A DNA stretch of 64,000 bases from Methylophilus sp. QUAN (GTDB taxonomy: Bacteria > Pseudomonadota > Gammaproteobacteria > Burkholderiales > Methylophilaceae): NCBI RefSeq assembly GCF_015354445.1, contig NZ_JADKYT010000001.1, forward strand, positions 992,001-1,056,000. The letters run 5' to 3'. Under the pieces are notes generated by a model. That model saw nothing but the letters and a program-made list of their open reading frames with translations, was not told the origin of the DNA and did not search any database. This document shows, piece by piece, positions 54,506-63,765 of this stretch. Position 1 is the first letter of the stretch; each line of letters starts with the position of its first letter. The translations under genes were made by a program, and so were the position numbers.

Positions 54506-55552
54506 ATGACATCTGTCTCTATCGCAACACAATTGGCGGATTGGCGCGACCATGCGCTGACGCTGGAAAACGAAGTGAAAAAGGTCGTGGTTGGCCAGGA
54601 TAAGGCCATCCGCGCGATTAATATTGCTATCTTCGCCCGCGGCCATGTGCTGCTGGAAGGCGGCGTCGGCGTCGGTAAGACCACCTTGCTGCAATCGATT
54701 GCGCGTGGCTTGGGCGGCGCTTACGAGCGTATTGAGGGCACGGTGGATTTAATGCCTAATGACCTGATTTACCACACCTTTTTAGGTGAGGATGGTCGTC
54801 CGAAAGTAGAGGAAGGCCCGTTATTGCGTGCCGGTGAACAGTTATCGGTATTTTTCTTTAACGAGATCAACCGTGCACGGCCGCAAGTGCATGCCCTGAT
54901 GTTGCGTGTGATGGCTGAGCGCCATGTACATGCGTTTAAAAAAGAATACCGCTTGCCGCACATGCTGGTGTTTGCCGACCGCAACCAGGTTGAAAAGAAC
55001 GAAACCTTTGAAATTCCTTCTGCGGCACGTGACCGCTTTATGATGGAAATCCCGATTGAGATTCCGGAAGACCGTGATTTGCGCAAGGCGTTGATGTTTG
55101 ACGTCAAGTTCCAACACGCCGAACGCCTGACCCAGCAAGTGCAAGGCGGGGTATTGGCCTATGACCAGCTGAATGCGTTTTCAGATGTATTACAGAGCCA
55201 TATCCGCGCCAGCGATGTGCTGGAAGACTACGCGCTGGACTTGTGGCAAGCCACCCAAAATCCGGCTAACTTTGGTATCCAGCTGGATAGTGTGGATGTG
55301 ACCCGCCTGATTCATACCGGTGCCAGCCCGCGCGGTATGGGCATGTTGCTGAAAGCAGCGCGTGTACACGCCTGGCTGATGCAACGCGACAGCCTGTATC
55401 CAGAAGATATTCATGCCGTGTTCCACGAGATTATTGCCCACCGCCTGGTATTGAACCCGATGTTTGAGAGCCGCCGTACCCAGCTTTCACGTGAACTCAC
55501 CAACCAGATCCTGGCGACGGTCAGCGTACCGGCACGGGCCAAAGCAGCATGA
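54506..55552 (+). CDS. mxaR: MoxR-type AAA ATPase (MxaR)
   Basis: A 348-residue AAA+ ATPase of the MoxR family. Walker A is GGVGVGKTTL (52-61), the Walker-B-like segment is LSVFFFNEINRARPQVHALM, and sensor 1 and the arginine finger region follow (FADRNQVEKNETFEIPSAAR). MoxR proteins work as chaperones with VWA-domain partners; here the partners are MxaC and MxaL. MxaR is needed for active methanol dehydrogenase in methylotrophs. The stop overlaps the mxaS start (ATGA). The assignment to Mxa rests on the six-gene order. Confidence 0.88.
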   Translation: MTSVSIATQLADWRDHALTLENEVKKVVVGQDKAIRAINIAIFARGHVLLEGGVGVGKTTLLQSIARGLGGAYERIEGTVDLMPNDLIYHTFLGEDGRPKVEEGPLLRAGEQLSVFFFNEINRARPQVHALMLRVMAERHVHAFKKEYRLPHMLVFADRNQVEKNETFEIPSAARDRFMMEIPIEIPEDRDLRKALMFDVKFQHAERLTQQVQGGVLAYDQLNAFSDVLQSHIRASDVLEDYALDLWQATQNPANFGIQLDSVDVTRLIHTGASPRGMGMLLKAARVHAWLMQRDSLYPEDIHAVFHEIIAHRLVLNPMFESRRTQLSRELTNQILATVSVPARAKAA

Positions 55553-56409
55553 TTCCAGCCAACGCACAGCCGTTTTTTTACCAGGTGCCATGGCGCTCGG
55601 CCAGTGTGCATGCCGGTGAGCATTTAGGCATACAGCGTGGTCCGGGCGATGAGTTCAGCAAGCATGTGTCATTGGTAGATTACCCGGATGCCAGGCGCGT
55701 AGATTTGCGGCAAACCTTGCGCGACCCTTATGAGCAGGTGCAGGTGCGCGTATTCAAGCAGGAAGCCTCGACGCCCTTATATGCGATCTGTGATTTATCC
55801 AGCTCGATGCAGTTCCAAGGCCAGGAGAGCAAGCTGGCGACGGTGCAAGCCGTCGCCGCTTCGATTGCCTGTTCAGCGCATGACAACAGCGATTTGTTTG
55901 GCATGGTGAGTTATGACCACGCCGTGATTCCGCAACTAAGTCTGGCCCCTGGTCATCATGCGCACCAGTCATTTGCCACCATAGGCCAACTGGCCGGGTT
56001 TCATAATTCACACAAGGATGGCCAGGGCATTGTGGAAGCGACCGGCTGGCTGGGCCAGCAAAAAGGCTTGGTGTTCTGGATTTCGGACTTTCACTTGCCA
56101 TTGGCCTTGATCGAACGTGGCCTCAATGGCATGTCCAGCCACCAGGTCATCCCCGTGGTGTTATGGGATCCGCAAGAGTATGAGCGTTTGCCGCGCTTTG
56201 GCTTTGGCAATTTGCAAGACCCCGAGACCGGCCTGCAAAAAACCATCTTCTTCCGCCAGGCTGTACGTGCCCAGTTTGCCGAGCAGTTTGAACAGCGTAA
56301 ACAGGCGCTGGACCAGCTGTTTGCACGCTTTGATATCCGTCCACTGTATGTGGCCGGGCGGTTTGAAGCCAGCTTGCTGTCGGATTATTTTGAACAACTT
56401 ATTCATTAG
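55549..56409 (+). CDS. mxaS: MxaS, DUF58-domain protein
   Basis: A 286-residue DUF58 protein, a degenerate VWA-like family that accompanies MoxR ATPases. The typical pattern is GEHLGIQRGPGDEFSKHVSL followed by YPDARRVDLRQTLRDPYEQ. The segment AICDLSSSMQFQG keeps the D-x-S-x-S metal-site form of VWA domains. There is no membrane segment. It sits between mxaR and mxaA in the order known from methylotrophs and overlaps mxaR by four bases. Its precise role is unknown; it is needed together with MxaR for methanol dehydrogenase assembly. Confidence 0.85.
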   Translation: MIPANAQPFFYQVPWRSASVHAGEHLGIQRGPGDEFSKHVSLVDYPDARRVDLRQTLRDPYEQVQVRVFKQEASTPLYAICDLSSSMQFQGQESKLATVQAVAASIACSAHDNSDLFGMVSYDHAVIPQLSLAPGHHAHQSFATIGQLAGFHNSHKDGQGIVEATGWLGQQKGLVFWISDFHLPLALIERGLNGMSSHQVIPVVLWDPQEYERLPRFGFGNLQDPETGLQKTIFFRQAVRAQFAEQFEQRKQALDQLFARFDIRPLYVAGRFEASLLSDYFEQLIH

Positions 56410-56455
56410 AGTGCCATGCTGGTGAAGGTATTGGGATGAAGCAGAAAGTATCGTG

Positions 56456-57367
56456 ATGAAACAGATTTTTTTAGGATGGCTGGCGACCTGCCTGATGACA
56501 ACGCCCGCTTGGGCCGACACAGACACGCCCACAAAATCATTGCCCATGGTTAAGGTCGTGAGCGTGCATAATCCGACGCAATATGCCGGTATACAGCTGG
56601 GGGATGTGTTGCAGCGTCGCATACAGCTTGCCGTTGCCGCGCAAGATCAGCTCAATGACAGCAGCTTGCCGCTGAAAGGTCTGCAACGGAATGGCATCGA
56701 GTTGCGCCAATTGCAAATCAGCAGTGCGTCACAGGCGGACAAAAAGATATACACACTGGTATTTGATTACCAGGTATTTGCCAGCAGCGGTAAACCCACC
56801 CAATTACAACTACCAGCTGAGCGTATTAGCTTTAACAGTGGTGCCGCGGCAGAGTTACCGGCCTGGCGTTTTTGGCTGATGGCACAATTACCTGACCGTT
56901 TGCAACCAGCCAAACCAACTGTGATTGCCCAATATCGCGCTAGTTTGCTGGATACGCAAGCCATAGAGTGCTGGTTGCGTGTCAGTGTCTTGCTGGTGGT
57001 GGTTGGCGGCTTGGTATTGCTTTACCGTAATGCCGATTGGACCTGGTTGCCAATGATGAATGGGCACTTTGCCAAGGCTTATCACCGTTTGAAACGTTTG
57101 CCTGCAACGGCGGAAGGGCAAAAGCAGGCCGCCTTGATTGTGCAGCATGCGTTTAACCAGCATTATGGCCAGCAGATGCTGGGCAGCCAGGTGAGTGCAT
57201 TTGTACAGCAGCAACCGGTATTCCAATCGCTGGAAGCGCAGATACAGGCCTTTTTTACACAGGCGAATGCGGTGCTGTATGGTGGGCAACTGCCTGCTGC
57301 GGCCGAATACCTGCAGCAGTGCAAAACGCTGACGCGCCAGTTGCGCGATTGTGAACGGAGGGTGTGA
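56456..57367 (+). CDS. mxaA: MxaA, methanol dehydrogenase calcium-insertion accessory protein
   Basis: A 303-residue protein with signal peptide (MKQIFLGWLATCLMTTPAWA), a periplasmic beta-rich domain (about 21-175), one membrane span (about 175-193, WLRVSVLLVVVGGLVLLYRN), and a cytoplasmic helical tail of about 110 residues. MxaA, MxaK and MxaL are required for calcium incorporation into the PQQ-methanol dehydrogenase. Sequence identity between MxaA proteins is low, so I rely on domain layout and gene order. The start is ATG 56456, directly after a GTG that is also possible. Confidence 0.8.
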   Translation: MKQIFLGWLATCLMTTPAWADTDTPTKSLPMVKVVSVHNPTQYAGIQLGDVLQRRIQLAVAAQDQLNDSSLPLKGLQRNGIELRQLQISSASQADKKIYTLVFDYQVFASSGKPTQLQLPAERISFNSGAAAELPAWRFWLMAQLPDRLQPAKPTVIAQYRASLLDTQAIECWLRVSVLLVVVGGLVLLYRNADWTWLPMMNGHFAKAYHRLKRLPATAEGQKQAALIVQHAFNQHYGQQMLGSQVSAFVQQQPVFQSLEAQIQAFFTQANAVLYGGQLPAAAEYLQQCKTLTRQLRDCERRV

Positions 57368-58332
57368 TGCATTGTTTACACCCGTGGTTTTTGCTGCTGT
57401 TACCAGTGGCGGCGGTACCGTTCCTGCTCAAAAGCCGTCATGCGCAAACTTATTCCTGGCTGGCGATGGTGCCTGCGGATACATTTTCTGACCGCATCAA
57501 TCTGTTGGTAAAGGCGGCCACCAGCCTGTTATTGCTATGCCTGGTGCTGGCCTTGGCCGGGCCGCAAGGCGAGAGCCATCAGGAACAGAAAATCGGCAAG
57601 GGCGCGCAAAGCGTGTTCGTGATTGACCGCAGCGTGAGCATGGACCATCCGTTTGCCGGACAGGCCACCGGCGGCCATGCGGCAGAAATCAAGTCGGCTG
57701 CGGCCAGGCGCCTGATCACTGCCTTTATTGATTCACGTCCTGACGACATGATGGGTGTGGTCGGTTTCACCAATTCCGCATTGTACGGCATGAAAATCAC
57801 CACCAACCGCGACGGTATCCATGCGGCGATTCAGGCTGCGACCGGGCCAGCGCTTAACCAGACCAATATTGGGGCGGGCATCACCAACGCGGTGACCCTG
57901 TTTGAAAATATTGCCAGCACCGGTTCACGCGCGATTGTGCTGTTGTCGGATGGTGCAGGTAAGTTGAGCCCGCGTGTCAAATACCAGATCCGCAAGCAGT
58001 TGGTCGGCAAAAAACTCAATTTGTACTGGATTGTGCTGCGCGAGCCGGATGACATCAGTATTTTTACCCAAAATACTTACGATGATGACCACCTGCCGGA
58101 AGCGATCGCTCTGGATCGTTTTTTCCAGTCATTGAATGTGAAGTACAAAGCATTCGAGGCGGATAACGCTACCGCGCTGGAATCTGCATTGCGCGAGATT
58201 GATGCCAAAGAAAAAAATGTGATTCAGTACGGCGTCATTATTCCTGGCCACGATTATGCCAAAGACTTGATGATTATCGCTTTCATACTGGGCCTGGGCC
58301 TGGTGTTGATTAAACAGATAAAGGTGTATTAA
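57367..58332 (+). CDS. mxaC: MxaC, membrane-anchored VWA protein
   Basis: A 321-residue protein with two N-terminal spans (about 6-22 and 46-66), a cytoplasm- or periplasm-facing VWA domain (about 80-270) and a C-terminal span (LMIIAFILGLGLVLIKQIKV). The metal-site motif D87-R-S89-V-S91 lies in VFVIDRSVSMDH. The architecture equals BatA-like proteins that work with MoxR ATPases. ATG 57367 overlaps the mxaA stop (TGATG) and has GGAGG five bases upstream. Confidence 0.86.
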   Translation: MHCLHPWFLLLLPVAAVPFLLKSRHAQTYSWLAMVPADTFSDRINLLVKAATSLLLLCLVLALAGPQGESHQEQKIGKGAQSVFVIDRSVSMDHPFAGQATGGHAAEIKSAAARRLITAFIDSRPDDMMGVVGFTNSALYGMKITTNRDGIHAAIQAATGPALNQTNIGAGITNAVTLFENIASTGSRAIVLLSDGAGKLSPRVKYQIRKQLVGKKLNLYWIVLREPDDISIFTQNTYDDDHLPEAIALDRFFQSLNVKYKAFEADNATALESALREIDAKEKNVIQYGVIIPGHDYAKDLMIIAFILGLGLVLIKQIKVY

Positions 58333-58868
58333 TGACTATCTATCGAAAAAATGCCAATTGGTTATGGGCCGTACTGACCTTACTGGGCCTGTGTGGCGTG
58401 TTGTATTTTGGCTGGCAGTTGCATCAGTTGCGCGCGCTTAACCAGCAGATTCAAAGCGGTGTTGTGATCAAGCAGGGCGGCACACCTGCCTTGCAAAAGT
58501 TCACCGCTGCTTATGATCAAGGCTTGCATGGTGATTACAAGCACGCGGTACAAACCTATGGCCAGGCGCTGGAGTTGTCACCACCTGCCAGTGAGCTACC
58601 GCATATCCACTTTAATATCGGCAATAACCTGTTTCTGTCTGGCCTGGTGCGCACGGTGAATGAAGATGGCACCTTTCAGGATGAGGCGCGTTATGCCTTC
58701 ACCCAGGCCAAAATTGCCTATGAACAGTCACTGCGTTTGCAGCCAGACGACAAAGCGGCCAAGTTCAACCTGGCCTTGCTGCATTCTGTGATGGCGCGCG
58801 GTATGCAGGGCGCGAGCAAAGAGCAATCGCATATGGAACTTAGTAACCTGCCGATAGGATTGCCATAA
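58332..58868 (+). CDS. mxaK: MxaK, TPR-like membrane-anchored protein
   Basis: A 178-residue protein with an N-terminal span (about 10-27, LWAVLTLLGLCGVLYFGW) and a periplasmic helical domain with TPR-like repeats: AAYDQGLHGDYKHAVQTYGQ, ELPHIHFNIGNNLFLSGLVR and AKIAYEQSLRLQPDDKAAKF. It corresponds in layout to BatC/TPR partners of VWA proteins. Starts overlap on both sides (TAATG), showing tight coupling. Together with MxaA and MxaL it is linked to calcium insertion into methanol dehydrogenase. Confidence 0.84.
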   Translation: MTIYRKNANWLWAVLTLLGLCGVLYFGWQLHQLRALNQQIQSGVVIKQGGTPALQKFTAAYDQGLHGDYKHAVQTYGQALELSPPASELPHIHFNIGNNLFLSGLVRTVNEDGTFQDEARYAFTQAKIAYEQSLRLQPDDKAAKFNLALLHSVMARGMQGASKEQSHMELSNLPIGLP

Positions 58869-59824
58869 TGAAGTACTTTGCCTGGTTAAAACAACATTAC
58901 GAGCCAGTGTTGTATGGGTTGGCCCTAGTGTTACTGCTGTTGGCGCTGGTCAAGCCTGAAATCCAGCTGCGGCAACAGGTGCAGCACTACTTGCTGGTGG
59001 CCGATATTTCGCAAAGCATGAATGCTGAAGATGAAACACTGAAGCAGCAGGCGGTGAGCCGCCTGGCCTATAGCCAGCATTTGATGAAGCAGCTGGTGCA
59101 TAAAGCCCCTTGCGGCACTTATTTCAGCCTGGGGATTTTTGCCTCGGACAATATTGCCATGCTGCAAACGCCGCTCGAAGTGTGTAAAAACCTGGATGTG
59201 ATCAGTGACGGCATAGACCACCTGGAATGGCGCATGGCGTGGAAGGGCAATAGCCGCCTGAGTTTTGCCGTGCATGCGGCGACGCATGTGTATGATGCAC
59301 TCAACCAGCCCGCGCAAATGCTGTTTTTTACCGATGGTGATGAGGCACCACGCGTGAATGTGACGATCAAGCAGGACTTGAGTGGTGTACAGATTGGCGA
59401 GTTTTTTACCTTTATTGGCGTCGGCGGCCCGCAAAAGGTGGCGATTCCACGTTATAACTCGGCCAATAAACGGGTAGGAGATTGGCCAGTCAGTGACAAT
59501 AACAACGCCGGGGCGGTGGGTGTGACGTATGCTGATCCGAGCCAGGATGAACCGGATCCACCGGTGGCCTATGCCGAGTATGACCGCATGCTATCGCAGC
59601 TGGAGGAGGATTACCTGAAGTCGCTAGCCGAGGAGTTTAAGGGCAGTTATTTGAAAGGTGCCGATACTGACGCGTTTTACCGCGCCTTGGCAGACAAGCC
59701 AGCTACCGCCAGCTTTGTGACGGACTACCCGTTGCGCGCTATTTATCTGCTACTGGCCTTATTGTTGATATTGGCCACTTATCTGCCTGACTTGCGTTTC
59801 CGGCGCCAGGCAGCGGCCACTTAA
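58868..59824 (+). CDS. mxaL: MxaL, membrane-anchored VWA protein
   Basis: A 318-residue protein with an N-terminal span (about 14-29), a VWA domain with the metal-site motif D46-I-S48-Q-S50 in LVADISQSMNAED, and a C-terminal span (AIYLLLALLLILATYLPDL). It is the second VWA partner of the MxaR ATPase. It is the last gene of the operon; mxaD, which follows in some methylotrophs, is absent, and a convergent gene begins 10 bases after the stop. Confidence 0.85.
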   Translation: MKYFAWLKQHYEPVLYGLALVLLLLALVKPEIQLRQQVQHYLLVADISQSMNAEDETLKQQAVSRLAYSQHLMKQLVHKAPCGTYFSLGIFASDNIAMLQTPLEVCKNLDVISDGIDHLEWRMAWKGNSRLSFAVHAATHVYDALNQPAQMLFFTDGDEAPRVNVTIKQDLSGVQIGEFFTFIGVGGPQKVAIPRYNSANKRVGDWPVSDNNNAGAVGVTYADPSQDEPDPPVAYAEYDRMLSQLEEDYLKSLAEEFKGSYLKGADTDAFYRALADKPATASFVTDYPLRAIYLLLALLLILATYLPDLRFRRQAAAT

Positions 59825-59833
59825 GGGATTAGT

Positions 59834-60991
59834 CTAATCGTTAGCAGCTACCAACGTTAAGCAGGTGATTTCCGACGGTGAGCCAAAGCGGTTAGGCGGG
59901 CCCCAGTAACCGGTGCCACGGCTGACGTAAATCCACAGGTCTTGCAGGCGGTGCAGGCCTGCGACATAAGGTTGTTGTAGCGGTACAAAGTATTTCCATG
60001 GCCAGAATTGTCCGCCGTGAGTATGGCCAGACAGTTGCAAATCAAACCCAGCGGCTTCTGCAGCTTCTGCGCTACGTGGCTGGTGCGCCAGTAATATCTT
60101 GGGCGCATCTGCGGGCGCACCGGCAATCGCTGCCTGTGGGTCACTGTGATGGTCGTCATAAAAACTGCCTGCGGTATAGTCAGTCACGCCAGCCAATATC
60201 AGGGTGGCGCCTTCATGCGACAGTTTTACGTGTTCATTGAGTAACACACGCACACCGAGGCGTTCCAGTTCATTAATCCAGGCCAGTGCGCCTGAGTAAT
60301 ACTCATGGTTACCGGTCACAAAAAAACTGCCATGACGTGCTTCTAGCGCTGCCAACGGGCGCGTATGTTCTGCCAATTCATGCACGCGGCCATCGACCAG
60401 ATCGCCGGTAATCGCAATCAAGTCTGCTTCTAGCGAGTTCACCTGTTGCACGATGCGGGAAAGATAGCCTTGCTTGATGGTTGGGCCAACATGAATATCG
60501 CTGATCTGCACAATCCGGAATCCCTGCAAGCTCGCTGGCAAATCGCGTAGTGGCACGGTGACATTGACCACGCGCGCCAGTTTGCGCGCATTAAAAAAGC
60601 CGATAATGCTAATGGCAAAGGCTGCGGTGACTGCCAGTAAGGCTGACTGTTTTTCCAGGACCGTGAAATTGACTTGCATGAGATTGCTTGCATGCAAGCC
60701 TGCCATCACCAGCAGTAATACATCACGCAAGACCGTGAATACCAACAGGGACGAGAATAGCCCCATCACGGTCATCGCCACCCAGCTGACGCCATCACGC
60801 AAGGACTGGTTGCTGAAGCCACGTGCCAGAAATGCCACGGGTTGTAACAACGCAGAGGCGGCTAATCCAGCCCAGCCCAGCCAGAGAACAACACTTGGCC
60901 ATGGGAGTTGCCCTAACAGGCGCGAACCAATGTAATAGTGTAAAAGACCTACCAGCGTGGTGGTGACGATCAGAAAGCTGAGTGGCGGCAT
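59834..60991 (-). CDS. Membrane-anchored metallophosphoesterase
   Basis: A 385-residue protein. The N-terminal 135 residues hold about four hydrophobic segments, and the C-terminal domain is a calcineurin-like phosphoesterase. All metal-binding motifs are intact: D165-x-H167 in QISDIHVGP, D197 in TGDLVDG, N228-H229 in TGNHEYY, the histidine in LAHQPRS and SGHTHGGQFWP. Related proteins include YkuE, which may act on lipids or murein-linked phosphates. The substrate cannot be told. It converges with mxaL. Confidence 0.9.
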   Translation of the reverse strand: MPPLSFLIVTTTLVGLLHYYIGSRLLGQLPWPSVVLWLGWAGLAASALLQPVAFLARGFSNQSLRDGVSWVAMTVMGLFSSLLVFTVLRDVLLLVMAGLHASNLMQVNFTVLEKQSALLAVTAAFAISIIGFFNARKLARVVNVTVPLRDLPASLQGFRIVQISDIHVGPTIKQGYLSRIVQQVNSLEADLIAITGDLVDGRVHELAEHTRPLAALEARHGSFFVTGNHEYYSGALAWINELERLGVRVLLNEHVKLSHEGATLILAGVTDYTAGSFYDDHHSDPQAAIAGAPADAPKILLAHQPRSAEAAEAAGFDLQLSGHTHGGQFWPWKYFVPLQQPYVAGLHRLQDLWIYVSRGTGYWGPPNRFGSPSEITCLTLVAAND

Positions 60992-61076
60992 GCGTATGGA
61001 TCCAGAGGAGCGTCGAAGGCGAGCTAACTTTTAGATGGCGCCAATGCCAATAGATTCAAGTCCAGCGGCTATTTCG

Positions 61077-61934
61077 CTAACAATCAGGCTGGTTAGACCA
61101 TTGATGCTGATAATGCTCAAAGGCACTAATGGCACGCGTAGGCCGCAAGCGGGCATCTTGCAGGCATTTACGGCGCCAGTCATCGAGTTGCTCCATGCCC
61201 AGGTTGATATGCTCGGCATGCAGTGATGGGAAGTGGCCATTAAGCAGTTGTGGCAGGTCCTGCAACGCTAGTGTGACCTGGTCACGGTAGTAACCTAGCT
61301 TATGTTCAAACTCGTTATCCAGCCTGCAGTAACGGCGCAGCAGGTATTGTGGAATACGTGACAGGCGCAAGGCCTGGTCTGCACTGGCCAGGCGGGAGAC
61401 TGCTTTATTCACCGTATCGGCTTCGCATTGCAATGATTGTGTCAGCGTCTCTACAATGGTTTTACGGTGTATACGCAGCAGTTTGCCAGGGGTAGGCAGG
61501 TCTGGCATATGCAGGTAAGCATCCATGGCCCACTCGGCAGCCGCATGGGTGAGCAGGCTGTGGTGCTGCCATTTGGCCTCAAACGTCGGTACAAAGTGCT
61601 GGTGGGCAACCACGTCTGTCAGCAAGTGCAGGTTATAACCGATGCCCAGTGCCAGTTGCCTATCATTTTTAGTGTGTAGCAGTTGTTGGCCCATGCCCCA
61701 GCCATGGCTATGGTTAAAGGTGCGTGAGACCACGGCCAGGTCGGGCAGGCAGGCACCTGCCATCACCAGCGTCGGATAGCGCCGCATGACGCCTAACCAC
61801 GGCAGTGGTAACAGCGGCAAGGCTTGCAGCCATTGATGCGTGTAGGCAACATGGGAGTACAAGCCCCAGGCATGTGCCTCACTTGGCATGGCCAGCAGCA
61901 GTAGCAGTAATATCATCAGGGTGCGGAGTGACAT
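61077..61934 (-). CDS. Zinc-dependent phospholipase C-like exported protein
   Basis: A 285-residue protein with a signal peptide (MSLRTLMILLLLLLAMPSEA, cleaved after HA). The mature N-terminus is predicted to begin with tryptophan (W23, WGLYSHVAYTHQW), matching the zinc-coordinating N-terminal Trp of Bacillus-type phospholipase C and S1/P1 nucleases. Further histidines and aspartates fit the three-zinc site: CLPDLAVV, GYNLHLLTDVVAHQHFVP and the His/Glu pattern LLTHAAAEWAMDAYLH. Substrate could be a lipid or other phosphodiester; family is probable, function unproven. It is divergent from the glycosyltransferase gene. Confidence 0.8.
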   Translation of the reverse strand: MSLRTLMILLLLLLAMPSEAHAWGLYSHVAYTHQWLQALPLLPLPWLGVMRRYPTLVMAGACLPDLAVVSRTFNHSHGWGMGQQLLHTKNDRQLALGIGYNLHLLTDVVAHQHFVPTFEAKWQHHSLLTHAAAEWAMDAYLHMPDLPTPGKLLRIHRKTIVETLTQSLQCEADTVNKAVSRLASADQALRLSRIPQYLLRRYCRLDNEFEHKLGYYRDQVTLALQDLPQLLNGHFPSLHAEHINLGMEQLDDWRRKCLQDARLRPTRAISAFEHYQHQWSNQPDC

Positions 61935-62065
61935 GCGCGCACTTTGCGCCTACTACATGACAGTTGAATGAAATCTGTATGACGTTGATATGAAAGCAGT
62001 TTTTGTCATAAAAGCATCATGAGCTCTTGTTAAGCTATGTGAGATTTGTTAACTCGGAATCCTGC

Positions 62066-63265
62066 ATGAAAATATTGATGATTTCAGATGTGTATTTCCC
62101 GCGCGTGAATGGCGTATCTACCAGCATCCGTACCTTTGCTGAAAGTTTGCGCGAGCAGGGCCATATCGTCCATCTGATTGCACCGCAGTATCCTGTCCAG
62201 CCGGGCCAGCCACTGTCGGCAGACGAGGCCTGGATTACCCGCATAGACGCCCGCAAAATCGTGTTTGACCCAGAAGACTATTTAATGAAATGGTCGGCCT
62301 TGGTGACTTACATCAACAGCCTGCATCCGGGCGACTATGACCTGGTGCATATCCATACGCCTTTTATTGCGCATTATGCCGGGCTCAAGATTGGCAAGCG
62401 CTTGCAAGTGCCCGTGGTGGAAACCTACCACACCTTTTTTGAAGACTATATGCATCATTATTTGCCGTGGGTGCCACGCAAATGGGCAGTGCGCATTGCG
62501 CAATCGGTGTCACGCAAGCAATGCCAGCAGGTGGATACCGTGGTATCTCCTTCAGCACAGATGCGCGAGGTCTTGCAGCAATACGGTGTTACCACGCCTA
62601 TCACAGTCATCCCGACCGGGCTGGATGCTTCACGCTTTATCCCTGGTGATGGTGCGGCGTTCAGGGAGAAGTATGGTATCCCGGCACAACGTCCTTTATT
62701 GATGTTTGTTGGCCGCGTGGCTTATGAAAAAAACATACAGTTCTTGCTCGAAATGCTATCGCTGGTGATTCAGGATCATCCTGAAGTATTGCTGGTGATT
62801 ACTGGTGAAGGCCCGGCCGAGGCGATGTTGAAAAAAATGGCGCGTGATAACGGCTTGCAGTCGCACGTGATGTTCCTCGGTTACCTGGACAGGGCGGTTG
62901 GATTAAACGCAGCTTATCAGGCGGCAGATATTTTTGTGTTTGCCTCCAAGAGCGAAACGCAAGGCCTGGTCTTATTGGAAGCCATGGCGCAGTCGACGCC
63001 GGTGGTGGCGATTGCCGAATTGGGCACCGCGTCCATTTTACGCCAGGAGCAGGGTGCCTTAATTGCGAAAGACGATGAGTTGCACTTTGCCGAGCAAGTA
63101 CAAACCTTGCTCATAGACCATCAATTGCGTGAGCGCGTTGGTAAGCAAGGCAAACGTTATGTGGAGCAAGTATGGTCCAGCGATGCACAGGCGAACAAAC
63201 TGCTTGAGTGCTATGAGCGCCTGATGCTGACGCATATGCCTATGGCCGCGTCTGCCGCGGCCTAA
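62066..63265 (+). CDS. Glycosyltransferase family 4 protein
   Basis: A 399-residue GT-B glycosyltransferase of family GT4. The N-terminal domain begins MKILMISDVYFPRVNGVSTS, as in alpha-mannosyl and digalactosyl/glucuronosyl lipid transferases (MgtA/PimB-like). The C-terminal donor domain has LLMFVGRVAYEKNIQFLLEM and the E-x7-E pattern in SKSETQGLVLLEAM. I start at ATG 62066; the longer frame to 62027 has no better site. It probably adds a sugar to a lipid or polysaccharide; donor and acceptor are unknown. No further cell-surface genes lie next to it. Confidence 0.88.
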   Translation: MKILMISDVYFPRVNGVSTSIRTFAESLREQGHIVHLIAPQYPVQPGQPLSADEAWITRIDARKIVFDPEDYLMKWSALVTYINSLHPGDYDLVHIHTPFIAHYAGLKIGKRLQVPVVETYHTFFEDYMHHYLPWVPRKWAVRIAQSVSRKQCQQVDTVVSPSAQMREVLQQYGVTTPITVIPTGLDASRFIPGDGAAFREKYGIPAQRPLLMFVGRVAYEKNIQFLLEMLSLVIQDHPEVLLVITGEGPAEAMLKKMARDNGLQSHVMFLGYLDRAVGLNAAYQAADIFVFASKSETQGLVLLEAMAQSTPVVAIAELGTASILRQEQGALIAKDDELHFAEQVQTLLIDHQLRERVGKQGKRYVEQVWSSDAQANKLLECYERLMLTHMPMAASAAA

Positions 63266-63387
63266 GTGTAGCGACCTCATTAAAATCCTGATTTTGTGCC
63301 GGGAGGCTTGACGGTCAACCGGCTGCCCGCCAAGATATGGGCAGACTTGTATTGATGCAAGCGCAACCCTATCAGGAGAAATTAACC

Positions 63388-63723
63388 ATGTTTACCCCAG
63401 ACACCTGCTGCACGCTGGTTCCTTATTTTGAAGTGCCTGCCGAGAACCTGGCTGCATTTAAGGCGCTAGGTGCGCAGTTTTTAGACAAGACCCGCAACGA
63501 AACCGACTGTATGCACTATGCATTCTCATTCAGCGGCAATATTGCGCATTGCCGTGAAGGTTATGCCAGTGCAGCTGGCATTCTTGCGCATCTGGAAAAC
63601 GTGGCTGAGCCACTGGGGGAAGCGCTCAAACTGGCGAAGTTGATTCGCCTGGAAGTGCACGCACCGGCGGCAGAAGTGGAAAATTTTCCAAACAACATAC
63701 ACAGTTCGTCAATTTTGCACTGA
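63388..63723 (+). CDS. Small antibiotic-biosynthesis-monooxygenase-like (ABM) protein
   Basis: A 111-residue protein of a ferredoxin-like fold related to ABM proteins: TLVPYFEVPAENLAAFKALG then HYAFSFSGNIAHCREGYASA and ILAHLENVAEPLGEALKLAK match the usual beta-alpha-beta pattern. AGGAG lies before ATG 63388; the longer frame to 63337 lacks a site. ABM proteins act as quinol monooxygenases or heme-degrading or stress proteins; the role here is unknown. It stands alone. Confidence 0.75.
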   Translation: MFTPDTCCTLVPYFEVPAENLAAFKALGAQFLDKTRNETDCMHYAFSFSGNIAHCREGYASAAGILAHLENVAEPLGEALKLAKLIRLEVHAPAAEVENFPNNIHSSSILH

Positions 63724-63765
63724 TAAACCGCTTCAATAGTGAGTCTAGTTGGGGATGATCAATAA

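Noticed and set aside
59825-59837. Small palindrome GATTAG-T-CTAATC between mxaL and the metallophosphoesterase gene as terminator
   Set aside because: The stem is short and AT-rich with no T-run, too weak to call.
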